Shown here: positions 1 through 7,224 of the stretch, one piece after another
Layout: every line of letters begins with the position of its first letter
Position numbering within the stretch: the stretch's first letter is position 1
Source: Ideonella sp. A 288
GTDB taxonomy: Bacteria > Pseudomonadota > Gammaproteobacteria > Burkholderiales > Burkholderiaceae_C
Direction of reading: 5' to 3'
NCBI RefSeq assembly: GCF_002198735.1
Contig: NZ_MWLO01000118.1
Span: forward strand, 72,193-120,320
DNA length: 48,128 bases
Program-made: the position numbers and the translations under genes
The notes under the pieces: generated by a model
Told to the model about the DNA's origin: nothing
Database searches by the model: none
What the model saw: only the letters and a program-made list of their open reading frames with translations

Positions 1-298
1 GCTCCTGGGGGTGGGCTGGCCCGGCGGCACGCCGGGCGGTGGCGGGATCATCGCACCGCCCCCGGGCCGCCGCCAATGCGGGCACGCCCGTGTTGTGCGG
101 CCCGCCCGTGCGGCCCCCCGCCTGTGCGGCCCGCCCATGTGGCGCTGCCGGTGTGGCGCAGCCGATGGGGTGCCCCGCATTCAGGGGGCGGGCGCCGAAC
201 GACCACCGCCGCCATGGGCATTCGGTCCACCCTGGGCCTGGGGCGCGGTGCTAAGCTGCGCGCCCGCGCCTGCTGCGGACGCACACGGAGACTTCACG
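1..298. other. Upstream region with GC-rich repeats; no gene seen
   Basis: No convincing coding sequence is visible before the aminotransferase start. Bases 19-37 form a perfect hairpin (8-bp stem, 3-base loop GCA) that could end a transcript entering from the left, although no T-run follows. Bases 94-163 hold an imperfect tandem repeat, listed separately. The open frame that continues upstream of the aminotransferase through this stretch is a high-GC artefact, because its translation is low-complexity Pro/Arg/Gly/Ala sequence. Confidence 0.6.
94..163. repeat. Imperfect tandem repeat, about 14-15 bp unit
   Basis: Units beginning at about 94, 108, 123, 137 and 151 resemble TGTGCGGCCCGCCC. The copies at 94-107 and 123-136 are identical; the others have drifted. 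The array lies upstream of the aminotransferase gene. Its role is unknown and it may simply be GC-rich slippage. Confidence 0.65.
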
Positions 299-1447
299 AT
301 GCCTGGCTTGCTCAACACGGTCGACCCCGACGGTCTGCTCGAGTTTTCGGTGGTGTACACCGATCGCGCGCTCAACCACATGTCGCAGAAGTTCCAGGGC
401 GTGATGCGCGACATCGCCGGCGTGCTGGAAGAGGTGTACCACGCGCACTCGGCGGTGGTGGTGCCGGGCAGCGGCACCTACGGCATGGAGGCGGTGGCGC
501 GGCAATTCGCCACCGACCGCAAGTGCCTGGTCATCCGCAACGGCTGGTTCAGCTACCGCTGGACGCAGATCTTCGACATGGGCCGCATCCCGTCGGAATC
601 CATCGTGATGAAGGCCCGCCGCACCGGCAACGACCGCCAGTCGCCGTTCGCCCCGGCGCCCATTGACGAGGTGGTGGCCGCCATCCGCACGCACAGGCCG
701 GCGGTGGTGTTTGCGCCGCACGTGGAAACCGCCTCCGGCATGATCCTGCCCGACGACTACCTGGCCCAGGTGACGGCCGCGGTGCACGAGGTGGGTGGCC
801 TCTTCGTGCTCGACTGCATCGCCTCGGGCGCGATGTGGGTGGACATGGCCGCCACCGGCGTGGACGTGCTGATCAGCGCGCCGCAAAAGGGCTGGAGCAG
901 TTCGCCCTGCTGCGCGCTGGTGATGCTGTCCGAGCGCGCCCGGTTGCACATCGATTCCACCACCAGCACCAGCTTCGCCTGCGATCTGAAGAAGTGGCTG
1001 CAGATCATGGAGACCTACAAGAAGGGCACCCATGCGTACCACACCACCCTGCCCACCGACGCCCTCACCCGCCTGCGCGACGTGATGGTCGAGACGCGGG
1101 CCTACGGCTTCGACAAGCTGCGCGCCGACCAGCAGGCGCTGGGCCGCCGGGTGCGCGCGCTGCTCGAATCGCGCGGCTTTGCCAGCGTGGCGGCCGACGG
1201 CTTCCAGGCACCAGGCGTGGTGGTCAGCTACACCGACGACGCCGAGATCCAGAGCAGCCGCAAGTTCCTGGGCCTGGGCCTGCAGACCGCCGCCGGCGTG
1301 CCGCTGCAGTGCGACGAGCCCGAGGGCTTCAGCACCTTCCGCATCGGCCTGTTCGGGCTCGAGAAGCTGCAGCACATCGACCGCACCGTCAGCCACCTCG
1401 AGCAGGCGCTCGACACCATCGCCCCGGCGGCCCGCCGCGCGGCCTGA
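299..1447 (+). CDS. PLP-dependent class-V aminotransferase (alanine-glyoxylate type)
   Basis: This 382-residue protein has the fold-type I pattern of class-V aminotransferases of the serine-pyruvate/alanine-glyoxylate group, which move an amino group to glyoxylate or pyruvate with pyridoxal phosphate in the cytoplasm. The N-terminal segment has a glycine-rich phosphate-binding stretch (PGSGTYGMEAV), an aspartate in FVLDCIASGA expected to contact the pyridine nitrogen, and the Schiff-base lysine Lys197 in SAPQKGWSSSP. The length fits the family (about 380-400 residues). ATG 299 is chosen because a GGAG sequence lies 10 bases upstream and family-like sequence begins there; the longer open frame is low-complexity. 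It stands alone, with a strong hairpin after the stop. The exact substrate is not readable from the sequence. Confidence 0.88.
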   Translation: MPGLLNTVDPDGLLEFSVVYTDRALNHMSQKFQGVMRDIAGVLEEVYHAHSAVVVPGSGTYGMEAVARQFATDRKCLVIRNGWFSYRWTQIFDMGRIPSESIVMKARRTGNDRQSPFAPAPIDEVVAAIRTHRPAVVFAPHVETASGMILPDDYLAQVTAAVHEVGGLFVLDCIASGAMWVDMAATGVDVLISAPQKGWSSSPCCALVMLSERARLHIDSTTSTSFACDLKKWLQIMETYKKGTHAYHTTLPTDALTRLRDVMVETRAYGFDKLRADQQALGRRVRALLESRGFASVAADGFQAPGVVVSYTDDAEIQSSRKFLGLGLQTAAGVPLQCDEPEGFSTFRIGLFGLEKLQHIDRTVSHLEQALDTIAPAARRAA

Positions 1448-1806
1448 CCTGCGGCCAAGCCGCGGGGGCCCGCGCCGACGCATCGGCGCGGGCGCTGATT
1501 GGCGCGCCGACCGGGCCACCCGGCCCGTGGCGCCCGGGCGTGCCGGCCCCCCGCGTGCCCGGGCTGCATCCAAACCCGCCGCGCTTCCAGGGTGTACCCA
1601 TCCCCCGCGTTCCTGGGGGTGAGCCGCAGGTTCCGCGACACACTTGACGCCACAGGGGTTTCAGTGCCGCCGCCGAGGCCGCCGCGGCCGGGGTGCTGGC
1701 TCACAATCGGCGCGCGCCGACGTGGTGCGTGGTGCACGCCAGCCTCGGGCTGGACGATGGCACCGCGTCGGGTTTGCCTGCGCTCCCAGATCACGCCCAC
1801 CGCCCG
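1448..1806. other. Intergenic region, no gene seen
   Basis: This 359-bp gap separates two plus-strand genes. It contains a perfect terminator-like hairpin (1468-1493, listed separately) and a second C5/G5 hairpin near 1593-1617. The remaining frames are low-complexity and have no credible start with a ribosome site. Its right half presumably holds the promoter of the oxidoreductase gene, but I could not identify clear -35/-10 boxes. Confidence 0.6.
1468..1493 (+). terminator. Hairpin after aminotransferase gene
   Basis: A perfect 11-bp inverted repeat (GCCCGCGCCGA and its complement) around a four-base CGCA loop begins 21 bases after the stop codon. There is no T-tract, so it would be a weak intrinsic terminator or an mRNA 3'-end stabiliser. 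Rho may do the actual termination. Confidence 0.5.
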
Positions 1807-3873
1807 ATGACCCACCCCTTTGAGCCCCTGCTGCAAACCGGCAGCATCGGCCCGCTCGAACTGCGCAACCGCATCGTCCTGGCCCCGATGGGGGCCAACC
1901 TGGCCGATGACGCGGGCCATTGCGGCGAGCGCCTGCAGGCCTTCTGCGAAGCGCGGGCGCGCGGCGGCGCCGCCCTGGTGACGGTGGGCGTGTGCGCGGT
2001 GGCGCACCCGGTGGGCCTGTCCGAGCGCTGGCAGCTGGGCCTGTCCAACGACGCCTTCATCCCCGGCCTGGCCGCGCTGGCCCAACGGGTGCATGCCCAT
2101 GGCGCCAAGCTGGCGCTGCAGTTGCACCACGCCGGCCCGGCGGCCCGCAGCGACCTGGCGCACGAGCCCTGGGTGCCCAGCGCACCGCTCACCGGCGCCG
2201 CCGGCGAGGCCTGTGCGATGCCGGTGCGCGTGATGTCGGCCATCGACATCACGCGCGTGATCGAGCAGTTTGCCGCCGCGGCCGCGCGGGCCAAGGCTGC
2301 CGGCGTCGACGGTGTGGAACTGCACGCGGCGCACACACACCTGCTGGCCAGCTTCCTGTCGCCGACGGCCAACCGGCGCGACGACGGCTACGGCGGCTCG
2401 CTCGAGAACCGGGCGCGCCTGCTGATCGAGACCATCGCCGCCGTCAAGGCCCGCACCGGGTCGGACTACCCGGTGTGGGTGCGCCTGGACGCCGAAGAGC
2501 GGCACCGCGCCGGCGGCCATTCGCTGAACGACGCGGTGACCATCGCCCGCTGGTGCGAATGGGCCGGCGCGCACGCCATCAGCGTGTCGGCCTACACCAC
2601 GCTGGCCACCGGGGCGACCACCGCCGAATCGCCGGCCACGCAGGCGCCGAGCGGCTTCGTGGCCAACACCGAGGTGATCCGCCGCGCCGTGGGCATCCCG
2701 GTGTTCGCGGCCGGGCGCATCGAGCCCGCGGCCGCCGCCGCCGACATCGCCGCCGGCCGCTACGATTTCGTCGCGCTGGGGCGCCGCCTGCTGGCCGATG
2801 CCGACCTGCCGCGCAAGCTGGCCGACAACCGGCCCGAGGACGTGCGGCCCTGCATCTACTGCCACGACTGCACCAGCCGCGTGATGCTCGACCAGCGCGT
2901 GCGCTGCACCGTGAATGCCGAACTGGGCCGCGAGCTGGAGGCCGCCCTGTCGCCCGCCGTGACCCCGCTGCACGTGCTGGTGGTGGGCGCCGGCCCCTCC
3001 GGGCTCGAGGCGGCGCGGGTGGCGGCGCTGCGCGGCCACCGCGTGACGCTGGCCGAGCGCAGCGACCGCCTGGGCGGCTCGCTGTTCTTCGCGGCACTGG
3101 CCTACCCCGACAACGGCCGCCTGCTCGACCACCTGGTGGCCCAGGTGCACGCGCTGCCGATCGAGGTGCGCCTGAACACCGAGATCAACGCAGCCAGCGT
3201 GGCGGTGCTGAAGCCCGACCGGGTGCTGGTGGCCACCGGCGCCCAGCGCCCCCCGCCGACGCTGCGCGGCGCCACCCAGTCGCACGTGTGGAACGGCGAC
3301 GAGCTGCGTCGGCTGATGACCGGCGACGGCGCCGACGAGATCACCCGCACCAAGCTCGGCCTGGCGGAGCGCGCGCTGTTCAAGGCCGGCGGCATGCTGC
3401 ACGTGACCGACAGCACGCAGGCGCTGCAAGAGCTGTCCAGGCTGTGGATGCCGCTGGGCCGGCGCGTGGTGATCGTCGGCGGCGGGCTGGTGGGGCTGGA
3501 ACTGGCCGAGTTCCTGATCGCCCGCGGGCGCACGGTCACCGTGCTCGAGGTCGGTACCGAGGCCGGGCGCGACCTACCGCTGTTGCGCCGCTGGCGCGTG
3601 TTGCAGGCGGTGCAGCACGGCGGCACCCTGCACACGGGCGCGGCGGTGCAGTCGATCGAGCGCGACGCCGTGCTGTGGTGCGACGGCACCGGTGCCGAGC
3701 GCCGCAGCGAGGCCGATTCGGTGGTGCTGGCCACCGGCGTGCGGCCTGATGCGAGGCTGTCCAACGAACTGGCCGAGCTGGGCATCCCGGTGCAGCGCAT
3801 CGGCGACTGCGGCGAGGTGGGCTACATCGCCGGGGCGATGCACAGCGGGCACCGGGCAGGCTGCGAGGTCTGA
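1807..3873 (+). CDS. NADH:flavin oxidoreductase with FeS and FAD/NAD domains (2,4-dienoyl-CoA reductase/TMADH type)
   Basis: The 688-residue protein has the three-part layout of the 2,4-dienoyl-CoA reductase/trimethylamine dehydrogenase family. An Old Yellow Enzyme TIM barrel binding FMN spans about 1-330 (LRNRIVLAPMGAN near the start; a typical barrel segment at AFxxA-like GVDGVELHAAH). It is followed by a 4Fe-4S cluster site and a Rossmann FAD/NAD region from about 395 (VVGAGPSG) with a second dinucleotide motif (VIVGGGLVGLE). The cluster cysteines are Cys349, Cys352, Cys355 and Cys367, a CX2CX2CX11C spacing. That matches trimethylamine dehydrogenase better than E. coli FadH, which has CX3C in the middle. 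ATG 1807 is where the family N-terminus begins, although the ribosome site is poor. The substrate is unknown; enoyl-CoA, amine or demethylase roles are all possible. The gene stops 21 bp from the end of the convergent kinase gene. Confidence 0.85.
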   Translation: MTHPFEPLLQTGSIGPLELRNRIVLAPMGANLADDAGHCGERLQAFCEARARGGAALVTVGVCAVAHPVGLSERWQLGLSNDAFIPGLAALAQRVHAHGAKLALQLHHAGPAARSDLAHEPWVPSAPLTGAAGEACAMPVRVMSAIDITRVIEQFAAAAARAKAAGVDGVELHAAHTHLLASFLSPTANRRDDGYGGSLENRARLLIETIAAVKARTGSDYPVWVRLDAEERHRAGGHSLNDAVTIARWCEWAGAHAISVSAYTTLATGATTAESPATQAPSGFVANTEVIRRAVGIPVFAAGRIEPAAAAADIAAGRYDFVALGRRLLADADLPRKLADNRPEDVRPCIYCHDCTSRVMLDQRVRCTVNAELGRELEAALSPAVTPLHVLVVGAGPSGLEAARVAALRGHRVTLAERSDRLGGSLFFAALAYPDNGRLLDHLVAQVHALPIEVRLNTEINAASVAVLKPDRVLVATGAQRPPPTLRGATQSHVWNGDELRRLMTGDGADEITRTKLGLAERALFKAGGMLHVTDSTQALQELSRLWMPLGRRVVIVGGGLVGLELAEFLIARGRTVTVLEVGTEAGRDLPLLRRWRVLQAVQHGGTLHTGAAVQSIERDAVLWCDGTGAERRSEADSVVLATGVRPDARLSNELAELGIPVQRIGDCGEVGYIAGAMHSGHRAGCEV

Positions 3874-3894
3874 ACCCTTCGGGCGGGTGCCGGC

Positions 3895-5883
3895 TCAGGC
3901 CCGCCGGATGTGCCGGTCGGCCTGCTGCCGGGCCAGGTGGGCGCGGCGGGCCGGTGGCGCCAGCCGGGCCTGCAGCGCCGTCGGCGTGAAGGGCTTGGCC
4001 AGGTAGTCGTCTGCGCCGGCCGCCAGGCAGGCCTCGCGGTCGCCCGGTGCGGCGTGCGCGGTGACGGCCACCACGTGGCTGCGCGCGCGGCCGGTGCGCT
4101 GCTCGATCTCGCGCAGCATGGCCAGCACCGCCAGGCCGTCCATGCCGGGCATCTGCCAGTCCATCAGCACCAGGTCGAAGGCTTGCGCGCGCACACGGGC
4201 CAGGCCGGCGAGGCCATCCTCGGCCACCGTCAGCCGCGCGCCGCTGCCGGCCAGGCACTGCACCATGAACTCGCGGTTGGTGGGGCTGTCCTCGACCACC
4301 AGCACCTCGAGCCCGGCCAGCGATTCGGCCTCGTCCGGCGCCGGGCGCGCGGCGGCAGCGGCTGCGGCATCGGGGGTGGCCGATGCCGGTGCGCCGGCCA
4401 GCGCCGGCAGGTGCATCGGCAGATCGAACCAGAAGGTGGAGCCCTCGCCCGGCTGCGAGCGCACGTCGATGCGGCCCTGCATGGCCATGCACAGCTGCTG
4501 CGCGATGGTCAGGCCCAGGCCATTGCCGGCGAAGCGCCGTGTCGACGAGCTGTCGGCCTGCCGGAAGGCCTCGTAGATGTGGGGCAGGAACTCGGGCGCG
4601 ATGCCGGTGCCGGTGTCGGCCACGCTGAGCCGCACATGGTCGTCGGCGGTCGGCGCCACGACGACGCGCACGCTGCCCTGTGCGGTGAACTTGAGCGCGT
4701 TGCCGAGCAGGTTGGTCAGCACCTGCCGCGTGCGCAGCGCATCGCCGACGAGGTGCTCGGGCAGCGTGGGGTCGATGTCGAGCGTGAGCACGATGCCGCG
4801 GCTGGCGGCTTCGTCGCGGAACATGTCCACCGTCTCGCGCACCGTGTCGCGCAGCACGAAGGGCAGGCGCACCACGCGCAGCTTGCCGGCCTCGATGGAC
4901 GAGAAATCGAGCAGGTCGCTGATGATGTCGGCCAGCGACCGGCCCGAGCTGCGCACCTGCGCCAGCAGGCGCTGCTGGCGCTTGTCCAGCGGCGTGCGGG
5001 CCAGCACGTCGGCCAGGCCCAGCACGGCGTTCAGGGGCGTGCGCAGCTCGTGGCTCATCACCGCCAGGAACTGCGACTTGGCGCGGCTGGCCTGCAGCGC
5101 GTCGTCGCGGGCACCCACCAGCTCGCGCTCGCGCGCGGCCACGGTGCGGGCCAGTCCGTTGAACCCCTCGGCCAGCACGGTGATCTCGTCGTCGGCGCCG
5201 GGCTCGAGCGGCACGGTGGCGGCCGCGTCGCCCTGCCGCATGCCCTCGACGGCGTCGACGATGCGGCCCAGCGGGCGCACCAGCACGCGCGACAGCACCG
5301 CCCACAGGGCGCCCAGCACCAGCAGCACCACCAACAGGCCGATGCCCGCCACCCGCAGGAGCAGGGTGTTGAGGTCGTCCCGCAGCGCCGCCAGCGGGAA
5401 GCCCACCACCACGGTGGCCGCCCGCGCGCCGTTGGGCGAGAACACGGGCGACAAGGAGAGCTCGACACTGCCATCGAGCGTGCGCAACCGCGGTGCGCTG
5501 GGCTCCGAGGCCGACGGCGAGCCGACCAGCGGCGGCAAGGCCGGGGGCGGCTCGTCGACGCGCTGGCTGCGGAACAGCACCGCGCCGCCCGGCTCGAGCA
5601 CCATCGCGAACGACAGGCCGCCGTGGCGCGCCAGGGCCTCGTCGCACTGCTCGTCGAAGCCCTGCAGCTCGCTGAGCCCGATGTCCATCGCCAGGATGCG
5701 CTCGAGCTGGATCGCCAGCGCATCGGCGATGGCATGCGAGCGCGAGACCTGCGCCACGGTCTGGCGCTCGACGAAGAAGTAGGCCGCCACCGCCGCGGTG
5801 GCCACCACCACGGTGAGCAAGGCGGCCGCCGTGGCGGCCAGCACCTTGCCGCGCAGTCCGGTGCGAAACGCCGCCCGTGCCAT
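3895..5883 (-). CDS. Membrane hybrid sensor histidine kinase (HAMP-HisKA-HATPase-REC)
   Basis: This 662-residue inner-membrane kinase has TM1 at about 12-35, a periplasmic sensor of about 130 residues, TM2 at about 170-196 and a HAMP linker. The HisKA box carries phospho-accepting His278 (VMSHELRTPLNAVLG). The ATPase domain has an N-box (LLGNALKF), G1 (ADTGTGI) and G2 (GNGLGLTIA). A C-terminal receiver has phospho-acceptor Asp575 ([13 protein letters not shown]) and the conserved Lys in LAKPF. There is no Hpt or output domain, so phosphate must pass to another protein. The start codon shares one base with the stop of the upstream binding-protein gene (TGATG), so the two are translationally coupled. 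The binding protein is therefore the likely sensory partner of the periplasmic domain. Confidence 0.9.
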   Translation of the reverse strand: MARAAFRTGLRGKVLAATAAALLTVVVATAAVAAYFFVERQTVAQVSRSHAIADALAIQLERILAMDIGLSELQGFDEQCDEALARHGGLSFAMVLEPGGAVLFRSQRVDEPPPALPPLVGSPSASEPSAPRLRTLDGSVELSLSPVFSPNGARAATVVVGFPLAALRDDLNTLLLRVAGIGLLVVLLVLGALWAVLSRVLVRPLGRIVDAVEGMRQGDAAATVPLEPGADDEITVLAEGFNGLARTVAARERELVGARDDALQASRAKSQFLAVMSHELRTPLNAVLGLADVLARTPLDKRQQRLLAQVRSSGRSLADIISDLLDFSSIEAGKLRVVRLPFVLRDTVRETVDMFRDEAASRGIVLTLDIDPTLPEHLVGDALRTRQVLTNLLGNALKFTAQGSVRVVVAPTADDHVRLSVADTGTGIAPEFLPHIYEAFRQADSSSTRRFAGNGLGLTIAQQLCMAMQGRIDVRSQPGEGSTFWFDLPMHLPALAGAPASATPDAAAAAAARPAPDEAESLAGLEVLVVEDSPTNREFMVQCLAGSGARLTVAEDGLAGLARVRAQAFDLVLMDWQMPGMDGLAVLAMLREIEQRTGRARSHVVAVTAHAAPGDREACLAAGADDYLAKPFTPTALQARLAPPARRAHLARQQADRHIRRA

Positions 5884-6971
5884 CACACGCCCTTGTTGTC
5901 CCAGGCGAACTGCCGCACCACCTCGGACGACAGCAGCAGCCGCGCCCGCACCGACAGGCCGAGCTGGCGCGCCCGCGCCAGGCTGATGGCGGGGTGGCCC
6001 TTGGTGGTGGCCTCGACCGGCAGGCTGGACGGGGTCTGGCCGTCGACCAGGATGGCCCGCGCCAGGCGCCCGGCGGCGCGGCCCTGCTCGAGCTCCGACA
6101 CCGTCATCGAGACCAGGGTGCCGTGGTGCACCCGGTCGATCCAGAAGCTGGCATCGGGCAGCCGGCTGTGCTCGGTCACCCAGCGCGCCACCTCCGGGTA
6201 GGGCACGGTGCCGCCCTGGGCGGCGGTGAGCGTGAGCACGCCGAGGTAGAGCACGGCATCGGCACTGCGGGCATAGCCGAGCACGGTGCGCTGGAACTCG
6301 GCGAAGGTGGCCACGCGGTCCACCGACGCGAGCGTGAAGCCGGGCACGCGGTTGGCGCGTTCGCGGACGCGGCCGATGACGGTGTCCCAGTAGCTGCCGT
6401 GGTCGGAGATGACGGCCAGGCGGTGGGCCTCGGGCACGATGCCCTGCAGCAGCCGCAGCGTCATCGACACATGCTCGCGCTCGAGCACCCCGGTGATGTT
6501 GGGGGCGCCCCGCAGGCCGTGCAAATCCAGGTCGCGGTTGACGCCGCTGAAGACGATCGGCAGGGGCTGGCCGGCCAGCGGCCGGGCGACGTGGGCCACC
6601 GCATCGTCGTCGGACAGGTAGACGAGGTCGGGCTTCCACTGCCCGATCAGTTCGAGGGCCAGTCGGCCCCGCTCGGCCTTGGCCTCGTCGGTGCGGTGGC
6701 GCTTGGTGTCCATCTCGAACACCTTCCACTGGGCCTGCGGCAGGGCGAGCGTCTCGCGGAAGCCGTCGAATTGCCCGTCGGTCCAGCGCCAGGGCGATTC
6801 GAAGCTCATCACGTGCAGGATGCGGGGGGCCAGGGCCACCGGGCGCGGCGGCGCCGACGCGGGCTGCCCCAGCGCGGCCACCGGTGTGGCCAGCGCCAGA
6901 CCCAGGGCACGGCGGCGCAGGCGCCGGTGGTTCGGTGGGTCGGACGCGCGCTCTGTCGTCGGGGGTGGCAT
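5883..6971 (-). CDS. Periplasmic ABC-type substrate-binding-like protein, kinase partner
   Basis: This protein of about 362 residues resembles the ABC substrate-binding family represented by PF04392. It has alternating Rossmann-like lobes (ILHVMSFESPWRW; PDLVYLSDDDAV; PIVFSGVNRD; RLAVISDHGSYW). The N-terminus has an arginine-rich stretch and a hydrophobic core (RRRALGLALATPVAALG), a possible Tat-type signal, so export to the periplasm is expected. No permease or ATPase gene lies nearby. Instead the stop codon overlaps the ATG of a hybrid kinase, so I infer a ligand-reporting role for the kinase rather than transport. The start is uncertain: ATG 6971 gives the more normal signal peptide, while ATG 7007 or 7004 would add 11-12 residues. 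None has a strong Shine-Dalgarno sequence. Confidence 0.75.
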   Translation of the reverse strand: MPPPTTERASDPPNHRRLRRRALGLALATPVAALGQPASAPPRPVALAPRILHVMSFESPWRWTDGQFDGFRETLALPQAQWKVFEMDTKRHRTDEAKAERGRLALELIGQWKPDLVYLSDDDAVAHVARPLAGQPLPIVFSGVNRDLDLHGLRGAPNITGVLEREHVSMTLRLLQGIVPEAHRLAVISDHGSYWDTVIGRVRERANRVPGFTLASVDRVATFAEFQRTVLGYARSADAVLYLGVLTLTAAQGGTVPYPEVARWVTEHSRLPDASFWIDRVHHGTLVSMTVSELEQGRAAGRLARAILVDGQTPSSLPVEATTKGHPAISLARARQLGLSVRARLLLSSEVVRQFAWDNKGV

Positions 6972-7007
6972 GAACTCGGACGCATCGCGCCGGTATGGGG
7001 TCATCAT

Positions 7008-7224
7008 ACCCAGCGAACGCGGCAGGCCGCCACCCTGCAGGTGGGTGATTCGGTGCAGGCCACCTGGCGTCGCATGGCCCGACAGGGCCACGCCGACACC
7101 GCCCGGGCCGACGTGCCGGCCGGTCCGGGCGCCCCCCCTGACTCGGTGTGCAGCACAAGAATCTGCGCGCCGCCCTGTGCACCGGCGCGGCGGCAACGCA
7201 GAATCGGCCCCGCTGTCCACCACG
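7008..7224. promoter_or_regulatory. Divergent promoter region between two kinase loci
   Basis: These 217 bp lie between the starts of the binding-protein/kinase pair (minus) and the PAS kinase (plus), so both promoters should be here. I see no clear sigma-70 boxes or a strong operator palindrome. The assignment rests on gene arrangement alone. Confidence 0.4.

Noticed and set aside
94-163. CRISPR-like repeats
   Set aside because: The units are only about 14-15 bp, directly adjacent and imperfect, with no spacers and no cas genes.
1747-1777. Sigma-54 promoter before the flavin oxidoreductase
   Set aside because: TGGCAC and TTGC are both present near 1758-1777 but are ten bases apart instead of about five, so the -24/-12 spacing fails.
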